Assembly: GCA_017387685.1 (NCBI GenBank)
Contig: JAFOEU010000106.1
Location: 1 to 32,895 of the forward strand
Source: Clostridia bacterium
GTDB taxonomy: Bacteria > Bacillota > Clostridia > Oscillospirales > CAG-272
Length of the DNA: 32,895 nt
Direction of reading: 5' to 3'
The notes beneath the pieces are model-generated. The model was not told the origin of the DNA. It searched no databases and saw only the letters and a program-made list of their open reading frames with translations. The translations under genes and the position numbers were made by a program. Shown piece by piece: positions 14,597 to 22,444 of this stretch (positions are counted from its first letter, which is position 1; each line of letters starts with the position of its first letter).

Positions 14597-15997
14597 ATGT
14601 TCAATACCGACTTCAGCACGATCGCCGCCATTTCCACCCCCAACGGCAAGGGCGGTGTTGCGCTCGTTCGTATATCGGGTCCCGAGGCGAATGCCGTCGG
14701 CGACAGAATTTTTAAGAGAATAAACGGTAAAATCGCATCTGAGGGCGCGGCGAGGATGGCGTATTTCGGCGAGATCGTCGATCCCACAAGCGGAAAACGG
14801 ATAGACACCGGACTTTATACACGTTTTGCGGGGCCGAATTCGTTTACGGGCGAGGATACGGTCGAGATCTGCTGTCACGGCGGAATCCTCGTCACCCGTG
14901 CCGTGCTCGGAGCGGCACTCGCCGCGGGAGCAAGACGCGCCGAGGCGGGCGAGTTTACGCGCCGCGCTTTTGCCGCGGGTAAGATCTCGCTCAACGAGGC
15001 GGAAGCGCTCGGAATGCTCCTCGACGCAGGCACCGAGGCACAGCTGAGGCTCTCGCGCGGAGGTATGAGTGGCGCGCTCAGCACGGCTTGCGACACTCTG
15101 CGCCGTGAGATCACCACGCTCCTTGAGGATATTTACGCCCGAGTGGACTTCCCCGAGGAAGACCTCGGCTCGATCTCGGACGATGAAGTCCTCGAACGCC
15201 TTGCAGAGCTGATCGCATCGGCAAAGAAGCTTTCGGCAACCTATTCGACGGGACGGGCGGTGGCGGAGGGCATCCCGACCGTCATCTGCGGCAGAACGAA
15301 TGCGGGCAAGAGCACGCTTTATAACCTTCTCGTCGGCTCGGACGAGGCGATAGTCACCGATATAGAGGGCACTACTCGCGATATTCTGACCGCAACCGTC
15401 TCATACGGCGACGTCACCCTGCTCCTTTCCGATACAGCGGGACTCCGCGAGACCGCAGAGGAAGTCGAGCGCATCGGAATAAAGCGCGCCGAGGAAAAGA
15501 TCGACTCGGCAGAGCTTGTCTTCTTCCTTATCGACTCCTCGCGAACACCGTCCGAGGACGACATCGCACTCGCGGAAAAGCTTTCGTCGCATAGCGGAAA
15601 GGTCATCGCGGTACTGACGAAATCCGACCTCGATAAAAATAACGAAGCATTTGAGCTTGCGGAGAAATTCGACCTCCGCGTAACGCTTTCGGTCAAGAGC
15701 GGCGCGGGATGCGAGGAGCTTGAAGCGCTCGTCAACCGCCTCTTTATCGACGGTGAGCTTGACACCGAGCGTGACGCGGTTATTTCGTCCGCACGCCAGC
15801 ACGATGCACTCGTACGAGTAATTGATGCACTTACAGAAGCGTTGTCTTCTCTCAACGAAGGCTTCCCGCCCGACGTTGCGGGAGTCTGCCTCGAGGACGC
15901 CGCCGCGAGACTCTGCGAGCTTGACGGCAGAGGTCACGGAGCGGTGGGAGCGGATATTGCTGACGGAATCTTTTCGCGGTTTTGCGTCGGAAAATAA
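14597..15997 (+). CDS. mnmE: tRNA modification GTPase MnmE
   Basis: A 466-residue enzyme that, with MnmG, makes 5-carboxymethylaminomethyl-uridine at the tRNA wobble position. The N-terminal tetrahydrofolate-binding domain (1-120; TIAAISTPNGKGGVALVRIS), the helical domain, and the inserted G domain are all present: P-loop GRTNAGKST (232-240), GTTRD (258-262), DTAG (279-282) and TKSD (341-344). The C-terminal FCVGK (462-466) carries the catalytic Cys. GAGGTAA upstream supports the ATG at 14597. It closes the conserved origin-proximal block, but mnmG and rsmG, its usual followers, are not here. Confidence 0.97.
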   Translation: MFNTDFSTIAAISTPNGKGGVALVRISGPEANAVGDRIFKRINGKIASEGAARMAYFGEIVDPTSGKRIDTGLYTRFAGPNSFTGEDTVEICCHGGILVTRAVLGAALAAGARRAEAGEFTRRAFAAGKISLNEAEALGMLLDAGTEAQLRLSRGGMSGALSTACDTLRREITTLLEDIYARVDFPEEDLGSISDDEVLERLAELIASAKKLSATYSTGRAVAEGIPTVICGRTNAGKSTLYNLLVGSDEAIVTDIEGTTRDILTATVSYGDVTLLLSDTAGLRETAEEVERIGIKRAEEKIDSAELVFFLIDSSRTPSEDDIALAEKLSSHSGKVIAVLTKSDLDKNNEAFELAEKFDLRVTLSVKSGAGCEELEALVNRLFIDGELDTERDAVISSARQHDALVRVIDALTEALSSLNEGFPPDVAGVCLEDAAARLCELDGRGHGAVGADIADGIFSRFCVGK

Positions 15998-16363
15998 GGG
16001 CAGAGGTGAGAGGGCAGAGGGCAGAGGTAAGGTAAATTTCCTCGCTTTGCTCGGAAATTTTCGATTATTATAAAAAAGACCAAAGTTTTGATCGAACTTT
16101 TTCAAAAGTTCGCGGAGTTTGAGGCGGAGCCTCATTTCAATGCGCGAGCTTCAGCTCGCGCAACCGCGCTTCAAAATTCTGAAGCTCTGCTTCTGAATTT
16201 TGGACGGAAGCGTCCCTTTCCGATTGTAGGAAAGGGGCGCTTTCGTCATTCCCGCAAAACGATTATATTCTCACCGCACCGCAATATTTGTCCTGATTTC
16301 GCCCTTAAAACTCATGTTTTCGAAGGTTTTTTTGCGTATCACCTCTATATACAAAAATTTTCA
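15998..16363. other. Gene-free spacer with a hairpin array
   Basis: Between mnmE and the next promoter, 366 bases hold no credible gene. They begin with a purine-rich GGGCAGAGG-type direct repeat (about 16000-16030: three GCAGAGG units), then the six-hairpin array at 16034-16240. The last 120 bases show nothing recognisable. Confidence 0.6.
16034..16240. repeat. Array of six consecutive hairpins
   Basis: Hairpins in order: AAATTTCC/GGAAATTT (16034-16060); CGAACTTTT/AAAAGTTCG (16093-16112); GAGGC/GCCTC (16121-16133); GCGCGAGCT/AGCTCGCGC (16142-16161); CAAAATTCTGAAGC/GCTTCTGAATTTTG with one mismatch (16172-16202); GCGTCCCTTTCC/GGAAAGGGGCGC with a G-T pair (16210-16240). The stems are unrelated in sequence, which points to compensatory evolution or to a repeat family that keeps structure rather than sequence. 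The last stem, followed by TTTCGTC, could end mnmE transcription. Confidence 0.75.
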
Positions 16364-16392
16364 TTGACATTTAAATAAAAATGTGATATTAT
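16364..16392 (+). promoter_or_regulatory. Sigma-A-type promoter of the DUF3990-like cassette
   Basis: TTGACA (16364-16369) and TATTAT (16387-16392) are 17 bases apart, followed by AAAGGAG and the ATG at 16423. The cassette thus has its own promoter. Confidence 0.85.
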
Positions 16393-16422
16393 AATTATGA
16401 ATATCAGCAAAGGAGTGATAAT

Positions 16423-16917
16423 ATGATCGTATATCATGGAAGCGATACAGTAGTAGATCGTCCACTTATACTGAAAGCCAAAAGGCCTCTTGATTTTGGC
16501 GGCGGATTTTATGTCACGTCCAACAAAGATCAAGCTGATTCTTGGGCAACCAAAGTGGCTTATCGCAACGCGAGCAGAGAAAAAAGCGTCAATGTTTATG
16601 ATTTTGATTATGAGTCGGCTAAAAGAGATCTTATCGTTTTGCATTTTGATAAAGCAGATGAGAGATGGCTTGATTTTATATGCTCCAACCGACAAATGAG
16701 ATGTTCGGAAGATTATGATATAGTGATAGGTCCGGTTGCTGATGACAGAGTGTACCGTGTGGTTGTAGAATACGAAAACGGTGATATTGATAAAGCTACG
16801 GCACTTAAAAATCTTAAAACCGAAAAACTCTGCGATCAGATACTGTTTCACACCGAAAGATCACTCAGCTATATAAAATATATCGAAACGGAGGTTTCCC
16901 GCTATGAACGAGCGTAG
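16423..16917 (+). CDS. DUF3990-like protein, ADP-ribosyltransferase fold (putative toxin)
   Basis: A 164-residue soluble protein. YHGSDTVVDRP (4-14), then DFGGGFYVTSNKDQADSWA (24-42), YDIVIGPVADDRVY (98-111) and DQILFHTERSLSYIKY (138-153) follow the order of motifs in the DUF3990 family, placed in the ADP-ribosyltransferase superfamily. His5, Tyr30 and Gln139 would fill the positions of the H-Y-[EQ] triad; this mapping is by eye. The reaction would be NAD-dependent ADP-ribosylation of an unknown target. The gene is visibly more AT-rich than its neighbours (about 41% GC in the first 78 bases), has its own promoter, and overlaps the next gene by 14 bases. It is best read as the effector of a three-gene toxin-antitoxin-like cassette; this role is inference. 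Confidence 0.75.
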   Translation: MIVYHGSDTVVDRPLILKAKRPLDFGGGFYVTSNKDQADSWATKVAYRNASREKSVNVYDFDYESAKRDLIVLHFDKADERWLDFICSNRQMRCSEDYDIVIGPVADDRVYRVVVEYENGDIDKATALKNLKTEKLCDQILFHTERSLSYIKYIETEVSRYERA

Positions 16918-17137
16918 TTTTGAGACCTTACTTTACTGTATTACGGCGAATACGATCGCAAAGATAATGGAAAAAACGGGGTGGAGCGAGAACGAAACGA
17001 TGGAACGCTTTACCGAATCCAAGCTGTATTCATTTCTCGAGCGTGAAGAAAGTAAGGTATGGCAGTATAGCGCTACTATGCTTGCCGAGCTTTTTGAGGA
17101 TGAACGCGCCGGAAATCTTGTTTTTCCTGAGGTGTAA
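16904..17137 (+). CDS. Small helical protein of the DUF3990-like cassette, unknown
   Basis: A 77-residue acidic protein that I do not recognise by name. It looks all-helical (SFETLLYCITANTIAKIMEK, then ETMERFTESKLYSFLE, then TMLAELFEDE) and ends in a short LVFPEV tail. The start at 16904 is supported by GGAGG inside the end of the upstream gene, 14 bases of which it overlaps, so translation is coupled. Its small size, acidity and position between the DUF3990-like and DUF3791-like genes fit an antitoxin or adaptor. It has no signal peptide or membrane segment. It could also be a DNA-binding autoregulator, although no helix-turn-helix can be pointed out. Confidence 0.75.
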   Translation: MNERSFETLLYCITANTIAKIMEKTGWSENETMERFTESKLYSFLEREESKVWQYSATMLAELFEDERAGNLVFPEV

Positions 17138-17140
17138 AAT

Positions 17141-17341
17141 ATGAGTAAAACACTTGAATTCAAGGTATTTTGCTTTGAGGCTTACCGCGCTGCTAAAAAT
17201 ATGACCGGCAGAGAAGCAATGGCTCTGTTCAAAAAATTCGGCATTCTTGATTATCTCGAAGCCTGCTACGGAGTGCTCCATACCACGGGAAGAGATTATA
17301 TCGTCGAAGATATTGATATGTTTGTCAAAGCAAGACAGTAA
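17141..17341 (+). CDS. DUF3791-like small protein
   Basis: A 66-residue protein. FKVFCFEAYRAAKNMTGREA (about 6-25), ALFKKFGILDYLEACYGVLH (about 27-46) and DYIVEDIDMFV match the pattern of DUF3791 (FxIFCIE.YK....SG..V..LF..YGV.DYI...YD.LHT.G..Y...DI). It is small, helical and soluble. The GAGGTG ribosome binding site lies in the end of the upstream gene, 3 bases separate the two genes, and a terminator follows at once, so it closes the cassette. DUF3791 proteins are commonly seen next to DUF3990-type proteins, from memory. A role as antitoxin or as accessory to the 77-residue protein is inference. Confidence 0.78.
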   Translation: MSKTLEFKVFCFEAYRAAKNMTGREAMALFKKFGILDYLEACYGVLHTTGRDYIVEDIDMFVKARQ

Positions 17342-17353
17342 CAATATTTGTCC

Positions 17354-17393
17354 AAAAAACGCCCCGAAAGCGTAAGTTTTCGGGGCGTTTTTT
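17354..17393 (+). terminator. Rho-independent terminator of the DUF3990-like cassette
   Basis: The stem ACGCCCCGAAA / TTTTCGGGGCGT is flanked by A6 and T6 runs. It begins 13 bases after the DUF3791-like stop. Confidence 0.92.
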
Positions 17394-17414
17394 CATTTTT
17401 TGTCCGATTTCCTA

Positions 17415-17443
17415 TTGATTTTTCTTTAAATATATAGTATAAT
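17415..17443 (+). promoter_or_regulatory. Promoter of the luxS-mtnN-ruvX long operon
   Basis: TTGATT (17415-17420) and TATAAT (17438-17443) are 17 bases apart. GCGGAGG follows, 11 bases before the ATG at 17476. It is the only clear promoter before the eleven genes to 26563. Confidence 0.78.
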
Positions 17444-17475
17444 AAATTATCTATATAATAGCGGAGGTATACTCT

Positions 17476-18024
17476 ATGAATAACGACTTCACATCAACCT
17501 ACGAATACACCGTCGAGCAGAAGGCGGAGGGCAAGTTCCGTCTTATGAAGCTTGGCTTTATGACACTCTACATCCTTTATCCCCTGATCCTTATGGCTGT
17601 GGTCTTCATCACACAGCTTTTCCAGATTTTCGCTCTCGTTGCCGTGACAGAGTGGATGCTCGTTTACTTTACCTGGAAATACACCAAGCCCGAATACGAA
17701 TATTCCGTCACCTCGGGCAGAGTGACCTTCTCCGTCATCCGCGGCAAGCGTTCGCGCAAGGAAATGCTCAATTTCGCGATCAAGGAATGCCTCCAGATCG
17801 CGCCCGCAACCGACGGCGAATGGATCGCAAAGCTTGAGGCTTACGATCCCGAAGTCATCTATTCTGCGGTTTCGACCGTCAACTCCCCCGATAAATACTA
17901 CGCCGCATTTGAAAATGCCGAGGGCAAGCGTTGCGTGTTCTATTTCGAGGCTACCGAAAAGATGCTCAAGCTCTGCCGCAACTATAATTCCTCCCACACC
18001 GTTATCACAAAGGTACGCTACTGA
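17476..18024 (+). CDS. Hypothetical two-TM membrane protein
   Basis: A 182-residue protein of unrecognised family. Residues 1-24 are charged, two hydrophobic segments lie at about 27-47 and 50-68 with a very short turn, and the remaining 115 residues are a soluble domain with alternating strands (YEYSVTSGRVTFSVIRGKRS, then KYYAAFENAEGKRCVFYFEA). This hairpin topology with a cytoplasmic beta domain recalls bacterial PH-like membrane proteins, but the match is weak. It is first gene of the long operon and its stop codon overlaps the luxS start by one base (18024), so the two are translationally coupled. Confidence 0.8.
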   Translation: MNNDFTSTYEYTVEQKAEGKFRLMKLGFMTLYILYPLILMAVVFITQLFQIFALVAVTEWMLVYFTWKYTKPEYEYSVTSGRVTFSVIRGKRSRKEMLNFAIKECLQIAPATDGEWIAKLEAYDPEVIYSAVSTVNSPDKYYAAFENAEGKRCVFYFEATEKMLKLCRNYNSSHTVITKVRY

Positions 18025-18515
18025 TGAAAAAAATATCCTCCTTTACAGTTGACCACGACCGCCTCGAGCGCGGAATATACGTCAGCCGCATCGACGGCGA
18101 CATAGTTACATACGACCTCCGCATGCGCCGTCCGAACAACGGCGACTACATCACTCCCCTCGCCGCACACTCGCTTGAGCACCTGCTCGCGACCTATATG
18201 CGCTCGGGCGAGGCGGGCGACCGCGTCATTTACGTCGGCCCGATGGGTTGCAGAACCGGCTTCTACCTGCTTATGTCGGGCGGAACCGAGCGAAATGCCG
18301 AAAACTTTTCCGCACTCTGCACGGCTTTCGATAATATCCTCGCCCACGAGGGCAAAATGCCCGGCGCCGCACGAAAGGAATGCGGAAATTTCCGTGCTCT
18401 TTCGCTGAAGGCGGCTAAGGATGAGGCGAAAAAATACATAGAAGTGCTCGACGAATTCCGCCGCGCGGGCACTCTTCCCACATTTGAATACGAGGGCGGA
18501 AGATCGGGTATATAA
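18024..18515 (+). CDS. luxS: S-ribosylhomocysteine lyase (autoinducer-2 synthesis)
   Basis: A 163-residue metalloenzyme that splits S-ribosylhomocysteine into homocysteine and DPD, the precursor of autoinducer-2. The metal-binding HSLEH (His49, His53, with Glu52 as acid/base), the catalytic Cys76 in MGCRTGFYL and the third metal ligand Cys120 (RKECGNF) are all present. The length fits the family. It is followed 2 bases later by mtnN, which makes its substrate, so the pair forms the two-step branch of the activated methyl cycle. Whether AI-2 is used as a signal cannot be told; recycling of homocysteine alone would explain the pair. Confidence 0.97.
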   Translation: MKKISSFTVDHDRLERGIYVSRIDGDIVTYDLRMRRPNNGDYITPLAAHSLEHLLATYMRSGEAGDRVIYVGPMGCRTGFYLLMSGGTERNAENFSALCTAFDNILAHEGKMPGAARKECGNFRALSLKAAKDEAKKYIEVLDEFRRAGTLPTFEYEGGRSGI

Positions 18516-18517
18516 TT

Positions 18518-19237
18518 ATGAAGATGAAGCTTGGAATTATCGGAGCGATGGAGAGCGAAGTTGAGCTTCTCGTTTCGCTCCTTGAAGAAAAAGAATGCCG
18601 CAAGATCGGCAAGCATACCTATTACACAGGAACTCTTTCGGGCACGCCCACCGTTATCGCCCGCGCGGGCGTCGGCAAGGTCAACGCTGCGGTCTGCACC
18701 GCCGCGATGATACTTGAATTCGCGCCCGAATACATCCTCAACACCGGCGTTGCGGGCGCACTTGGCAAGGGAATCACCGTTGGCGACGTCATTATTGCCG
18801 ATTCCTGTGTCGAATACGACCTTGAATACGGCGCGCTCGGCGATAAGAGAGGAAGTATTTTTTATCCCGACTCGACCTCCGAGATCGTTATGCCCGCCGA
18901 CTGCGAGCTTTCCGATCTGCTCGTGACCGTGGCAAAAGAGGTCTCGGGCGGTGAATTTGAAGTTAAACGCGGATGCGTTGCCACCGGTGACAAATTCGTG
19001 TCGAGCAACGAGGCGCGCGAGGATATCCTTTCCGCCTTCCCCGATGCACTCTGCTGTGAGATGGAGGGCGCGGCGATCGCGCAGGTATGCCGCCTTTACT
19101 CGGTGAAATTCTCGGTACTTCGCTCAATGTCGGACTCTGCCGACGGCGAGGCGGAGATGGATTTCCCCACCTTCGTCCGTCTTTCCGCCGACCGAGCGGC
19201 GAAGATCGCGGCAAAGCTTGCAAAATCACTTTCGTGA
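18518..19237 (+). CDS. mtnN: 5'-methylthioadenosine/S-adenosylhomocysteine nucleosidase
   Basis: A 239-residue purine-nucleoside-phosphorylase-fold enzyme that removes adenine from methylthioadenosine and S-adenosylhomocysteine. IGAMESEVELL near the N-terminus carries the catalytic Glu; TGVAGALG, EMEGAAIAQV (ribose-binding Met-Glu) and SMSDSAD (catalytic Asp) follow in the expected order. The start at 18518 is taken because it follows luxS directly; a second Met two codons on (18524) is an alternative, and the ribosome binding site is weak for both. It supplies LuxS with its substrate. Confidence 0.96.
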   Translation: MKMKLGIIGAMESEVELLVSLLEEKECRKIGKHTYYTGTLSGTPTVIARAGVGKVNAAVCTAAMILEFAPEYILNTGVAGALGKGITVGDVIIADSCVEYDLEYGALGDKRGSIFYPDSTSEIVMPADCELSDLLVTVAKEVSGGEFEVKRGCVATGDKFVSSNEAREDILSAFPDALCCEMEGAAIAQVCRLYSVKFSVLRSMSDSADGEAEMDFPTFVRLSADRAAKIAAKLAKSLS

Positions 19238-19248
19238 GGACTTAAAAA

Positions 19249-20934
19249 ATGAAATTACCTCTTAAATACCACGACGGAAAAAGGGTGGAGACCATCCGCG
19301 CCTCGCTCCGTGCGTCGGCAAGACGTTACAGCTCGCGTCCTGCAATAATGCAGAAGCTTGCGGGCGCGTACCGCGAGATAAGCTACGCGGAGCTGCTCTA
19401 TAAGGTCGAGGGACTCGGAACAGAGCTTCTCGCGCGTGGATTTTACGGCAAAAAGATAATAATTTACGGCGAAAACAGCCTTGAATGGGCAACCGTTTTC
19501 CTCGCGTCGGTCTGCGGACTCGCGGTGGCGGTCACCGTTGACAAGGATATCGAAGCGGATAAGCTTGCTTCGATCGCAAAAAAGACCGAGGCGACGGCTA
19601 TCTTCTATTCGCCCAGATATGAAGAAAGAGTTTCTGCGCTTGAAAACGTCAAAAAATACTCAATGAACTCGATAGAAGCGTTGATCGAGGAGGGCACGGC
19701 AAAGCTCGCGGGCGGCAATACCGATTATCTTCGTCTGTCGATAGACGAAAGCGACCTCGCCGTTATCAGCTATAATAATTCCACAGCGGGTGAGCCTCGC
19801 GGAGTTATGCTTTCGCAGAGGAATATCTGCTTCGATCTGACCGAGCTGACCAAAACGCTCATATGCTTCCCCGAGGACGTTTATCTTTCCGTTCTCCCGA
19901 TGCACCACGTCTACGAAATGACCTGCGGATTCCTCTATCCCATTATTTCGGGCGCGTGCGTAGCATTTTGCGAGGGACTTCGCTATATTTCGAGAAATAT
20001 TCAGGAGGTCCGCCCGACCGTTATGGTCTGCGTGCCCTATCTGCTTGAAACCATCTACCGCAAAATAAAGAATAATATCCGCCTCAAGGGAAGCGAAAAG
20101 CGTGTCCGTGCGGCGATCAAGCTGACAGGATCGAGCATCGCGCTGAAAAAGCGCGTCTTTTCCGAGATCCACGATTCGCTCGGCGGCAGACTCCGACTCT
20201 TTATCTCGGGCGGTACGCTTGCCGATCCCGATATCATCCGAGGACTCCGCTCCTTCGGCTTCCGCACAGCGCAGAGCTACGGCTTGTCCGACACCCTGCC
20301 GCTCATCTCGATCTGCTCCGACTTTGCTTATAACGATACGTCGGTCGGCGTTTGCGTGCCCGACGGCGTGCTCGATATCTACGGCATCGACAGTGACGGC
20401 GTTGGAGAGATCAGGTATAAGGGCGATAATATTCACGAGGGCTTCTTCGGCGAGGGCGCAAATGCAAGCGTCCGCGACGGCTGGCTCTATACGGGTGATC
20501 TTGGCAGACTCGATCGCGACGGATTCCTCTATATTTCGGGCAAAAAGAAGAACGTCATTGTCACCGCGACGGGCAAAAACGTCTTCCCCGAGGAGCTTGA
20601 GGATATGCTCCGCCGCAACCGCTTTGTCAAGGAGGCGGTGGTTGTCGGATACGTCAACGAATCGCGTGAGGATTACGATATAGTTGCGGTGCTTCACCCC
20701 GAGCATTCGGAATTCGAGGAGGCGTACGGCAAGAATTATTCGCGCGGACAGGTGGATGCGGAGTTCAACCGCGCCGTTGAGGATGTCAACCGTCAGGTTG
20801 CTCCATTCAAGAAGATACGCTTCTTCGTGGTTCGCCGCGAGGAATTCAGTATGAATTCCGCCCGCAAGGTGCGCAGAAGCGGAGTCGCAGAGGCGGCAAA
20901 GGCAGAATATCTGCGTAAGCTCGCACGTTCATAA
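19249..20934 (+). CDS. AMP-forming acyl-CoA synthetase/ligase family protein
   Basis: A 561-residue adenylate-forming enzyme of the ANL superfamily, which activates a carboxylate as acyl-AMP. Seen in order: the phosphate loop as NNSTAGEPRGVMLSQRN (about 182-198), AQSYGLSDTLPL (about 341-352), YTGDLGRLDRDGFLYISGKK (about 416-435), the hinge KNVIVTATGKNVFPEELE, and the C-terminal catalytic-Lys region NSARKVRRSG. The loop departs from YTSGTTGxPKG at three positions (Asn for Ser, Ser for Gly, Ala for Thr), so the acyl substrate and even activity are open. GAGGA lies before the ATG. It sits between mtnN and a kinase-like gene in the long operon. Confidence 0.88.
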   Translation: MKLPLKYHDGKRVETIRASLRASARRYSSRPAIMQKLAGAYREISYAELLYKVEGLGTELLARGFYGKKIIIYGENSLEWATVFLASVCGLAVAVTVDKDIEADKLASIAKKTEATAIFYSPRYEERVSALENVKKYSMNSIEALIEEGTAKLAGGNTDYLRLSIDESDLAVISYNNSTAGEPRGVMLSQRNICFDLTELTKTLICFPEDVYLSVLPMHHVYEMTCGFLYPIISGACVAFCEGLRYISRNIQEVRPTVMVCVPYLLETIYRKIKNNIRLKGSEKRVRAAIKLTGSSIALKKRVFSEIHDSLGGRLRLFISGGTLADPDIIRGLRSFGFRTAQSYGLSDTLPLISICSDFAYNDTSVGVCVPDGVLDIYGIDSDGVGEIRYKGDNIHEGFFGEGANASVRDGWLYTGDLGRLDRDGFLYISGKKKNVIVTATGKNVFPEELEDMLRRNRFVKEAVVVGYVNESREDYDIVAVLHPEHSEFEEAYGKNYSRGQVDAEFNRAVEDVNRQVAPFKKIRFFVVRREEFSMNSARKVRRSGVAEAAKAEYLRKLARS

Positions 20935-20959
20935 AGAATATTACATAGGAGATAAAAAG

Positions 20960-21556
20960 ATGCATATTTCACTCGCAGGCAGACTCGGAAGCGGAAAAAG
21001 CACGCTTGCAAAAATTTTCTGCCCCAAATACGGCTTTGAGCATTACTACACCGGCGCGATAATGCGTGCACTTGCCGAGGAGCGCGGAATGAGCGCGCTT
21101 GAATTCAATCAGATGTGTGAAAACGACCGCTCGGCTGACTATATGATCGACAATAAGACCACCGAGGTCTCGCGCGAACGCCGCGACGATAAGATCCTCT
21201 TCGACTCGCGTATGGCGTGGCATTTTGCCGAGAATTCCTTCAAGGTCTACCTCTACGTCCCGATCGAGGTCTCTGTCAAGCGCATACTGAACGATCAGTC
21301 GCGCGGCAACGTTGAGGAATATAAGGACGCCGCCGACGCTGAGGCAAAGATCCTCGCTCGTATGCAGTCGGAAAGCCTCCGCTATAAGGAGTTCTACGGC
21401 GTTGATAACCACGATCTCAACAACTACGATCTCATCCTCTGTACCTCGAAGATCTCCCCCGAGGAGGCAGCGGACATCATCTGGCGCGAGTTTAATATCT
21501 ATCTTGCCGATCCCTCGGCGTATCCCAAGCCCAATAAGCTTTTTATGGAAAATTGA
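20960..21556 (+). CDS. Cytidylate-kinase-like P-loop NTPase
   Basis: A 198-residue cytoplasmic protein. The Walker A motif is GRLGSGKST (about 8-16), close to the start as in nucleotide kinases. FDSRMAWHFAE, VSVKRILNDQSRG (a lid-like basic stretch) and the AKI..RMQSESLRYKEFYGVD segment fit the cytidylate kinase-like family (Cytidylate_kin2 type), which is separate from the main Cmk. GGAGATAAAAAG upstream supports the ATG. The phosphate acceptor is unknown. It follows the ligase by 25 bases in the same direction. Confidence 0.82.
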   Translation: MHISLAGRLGSGKSTLAKIFCPKYGFEHYYTGAIMRALAEERGMSALEFNQMCENDRSADYMIDNKTTEVSRERRDDKILFDSRMAWHFAENSFKVYLYVPIEVSVKRILNDQSRGNVEEYKDAADAEAKILARMQSESLRYKEFYGVDNHDLNNYDLILCTSKISPEEAADIIWREFNIYLADPSAYPKPNKLFMEN

Positions 21557-21564
21557 TTTAATTA

Positions 21565-22440
21565 ATGAATTCAATTTCGTTGTTTTTTATTCGTGCGGCA
21601 AAGCGGCTCGGGTGCTTGCTGCTTCTGATCTTTCTGCTTGCCGAAGGTTGGTTGATCATTGGCGTCAGAATAGGTACGGAGCCGCCTACCGTACGGAAAT
21701 ACGCGGTTGAAAGCGATAAAATATCGTCGCCCGTGCGCATCGTGATGCTCTCCGACCTTCACGGCTGTGAGCATTCGACGCTTGCGGAGCAGGTCGAGGA
21801 GCTGAAGCCCGATCTTATCCTTCTTTGCGGCGATATGATCGACCGTGATCACGAAACGGGCGAGGACGTCCTCATCACCGCCTCGCTTGTCAAAAGGCTT
21901 TGCGAGATCGCGCCCGTTTATTACTCGCTTGGCAACCATGAGCTTGAAAGGATCGGACTTCACGAGCGCGACGCCGTCAAAAGGATCGTAGCCGAGGGCG
22001 CGATCCTGCTTGAGCGCGAGTACGTCGATATCAACATCGGCGGCAACACACTGCGCCTCGGCGGACTTTATACGCCGAACGGTTCCACGGTCCAAAAGCC
22101 GAGCGCGGATACGGTCGAGGGATTCCTCGCGAAATTCTGTGATACCGAAGCGTTCCGTATACTGATGGAGCACCGCCCCGCAGCCTTTACCGATGCGATC
22201 CGCCCCGCGGGCTATGAGCCCGAGCTCGTTCTTTCGGGACATCTGCACGGCGGACACGTGATCCTTCCCATACTTGGCCCTGTATACGGACCGAGCCTCG
22301 GATTTTTTCCCGAGTATGCGCTCGGAAGATATGAGCTCGGAGCCTCAACACTCATCATTTCTGCGGGGTTATCCACCGAGCGGCACATCATCCCGCGCCT
22401 CAATAATCCAACCGAAATTACCTTTATTGTTTTGGAGTAA
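21565..22440 (+). CDS. Membrane-anchored metallophosphoesterase
   Basis: A 291-residue calcineurin-like phosphoesterase. An N-terminal membrane segment (about 12-32) anchors it, with the catalytic domain probably outside, as in YkuE/YaeI relatives. The five metal-binding blocks appear in order: SDLHG (Asp-x-His), CGDMIDRD, GNHE, the MEHRP histidine region, and SGHLHGGHV. Such enzymes use two metal ions to cleave phosphomonoesters or diesters, often of UDP-sugar lipids. The ribosome binding site before 21565 is weak (GGAAAA), and the gap to the upstream stop is only 8 bases. Confidence 0.9.
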   Translation: MNSISLFFIRAAKRLGCLLLLIFLLAEGWLIIGVRIGTEPPTVRKYAVESDKISSPVRIVMLSDLHGCEHSTLAEQVEELKPDLILLCGDMIDRDHETGEDVLITASLVKRLCEIAPVYYSLGNHELERIGLHERDAVKRIVAEGAILLEREYVDINIGGNTLRLGGLYTPNGSTVQKPSADTVEGFLAKFCDTEAFRILMEHRPAAFTDAIRPAGYEPELVLSGHLHGGHVILPILGPVYGPSLGFFPEYALGRYELGASTLIISAGLSTERHIIPRLNNPTEITFIVLE

Positions 22441-22444
22441 AACT

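Noticed and set aside
19660-20706. Minus-strand open frame opposite the ligase gene
   Set aside because: Composition mirrors the codon use of the plus gene; no recognisable domain.
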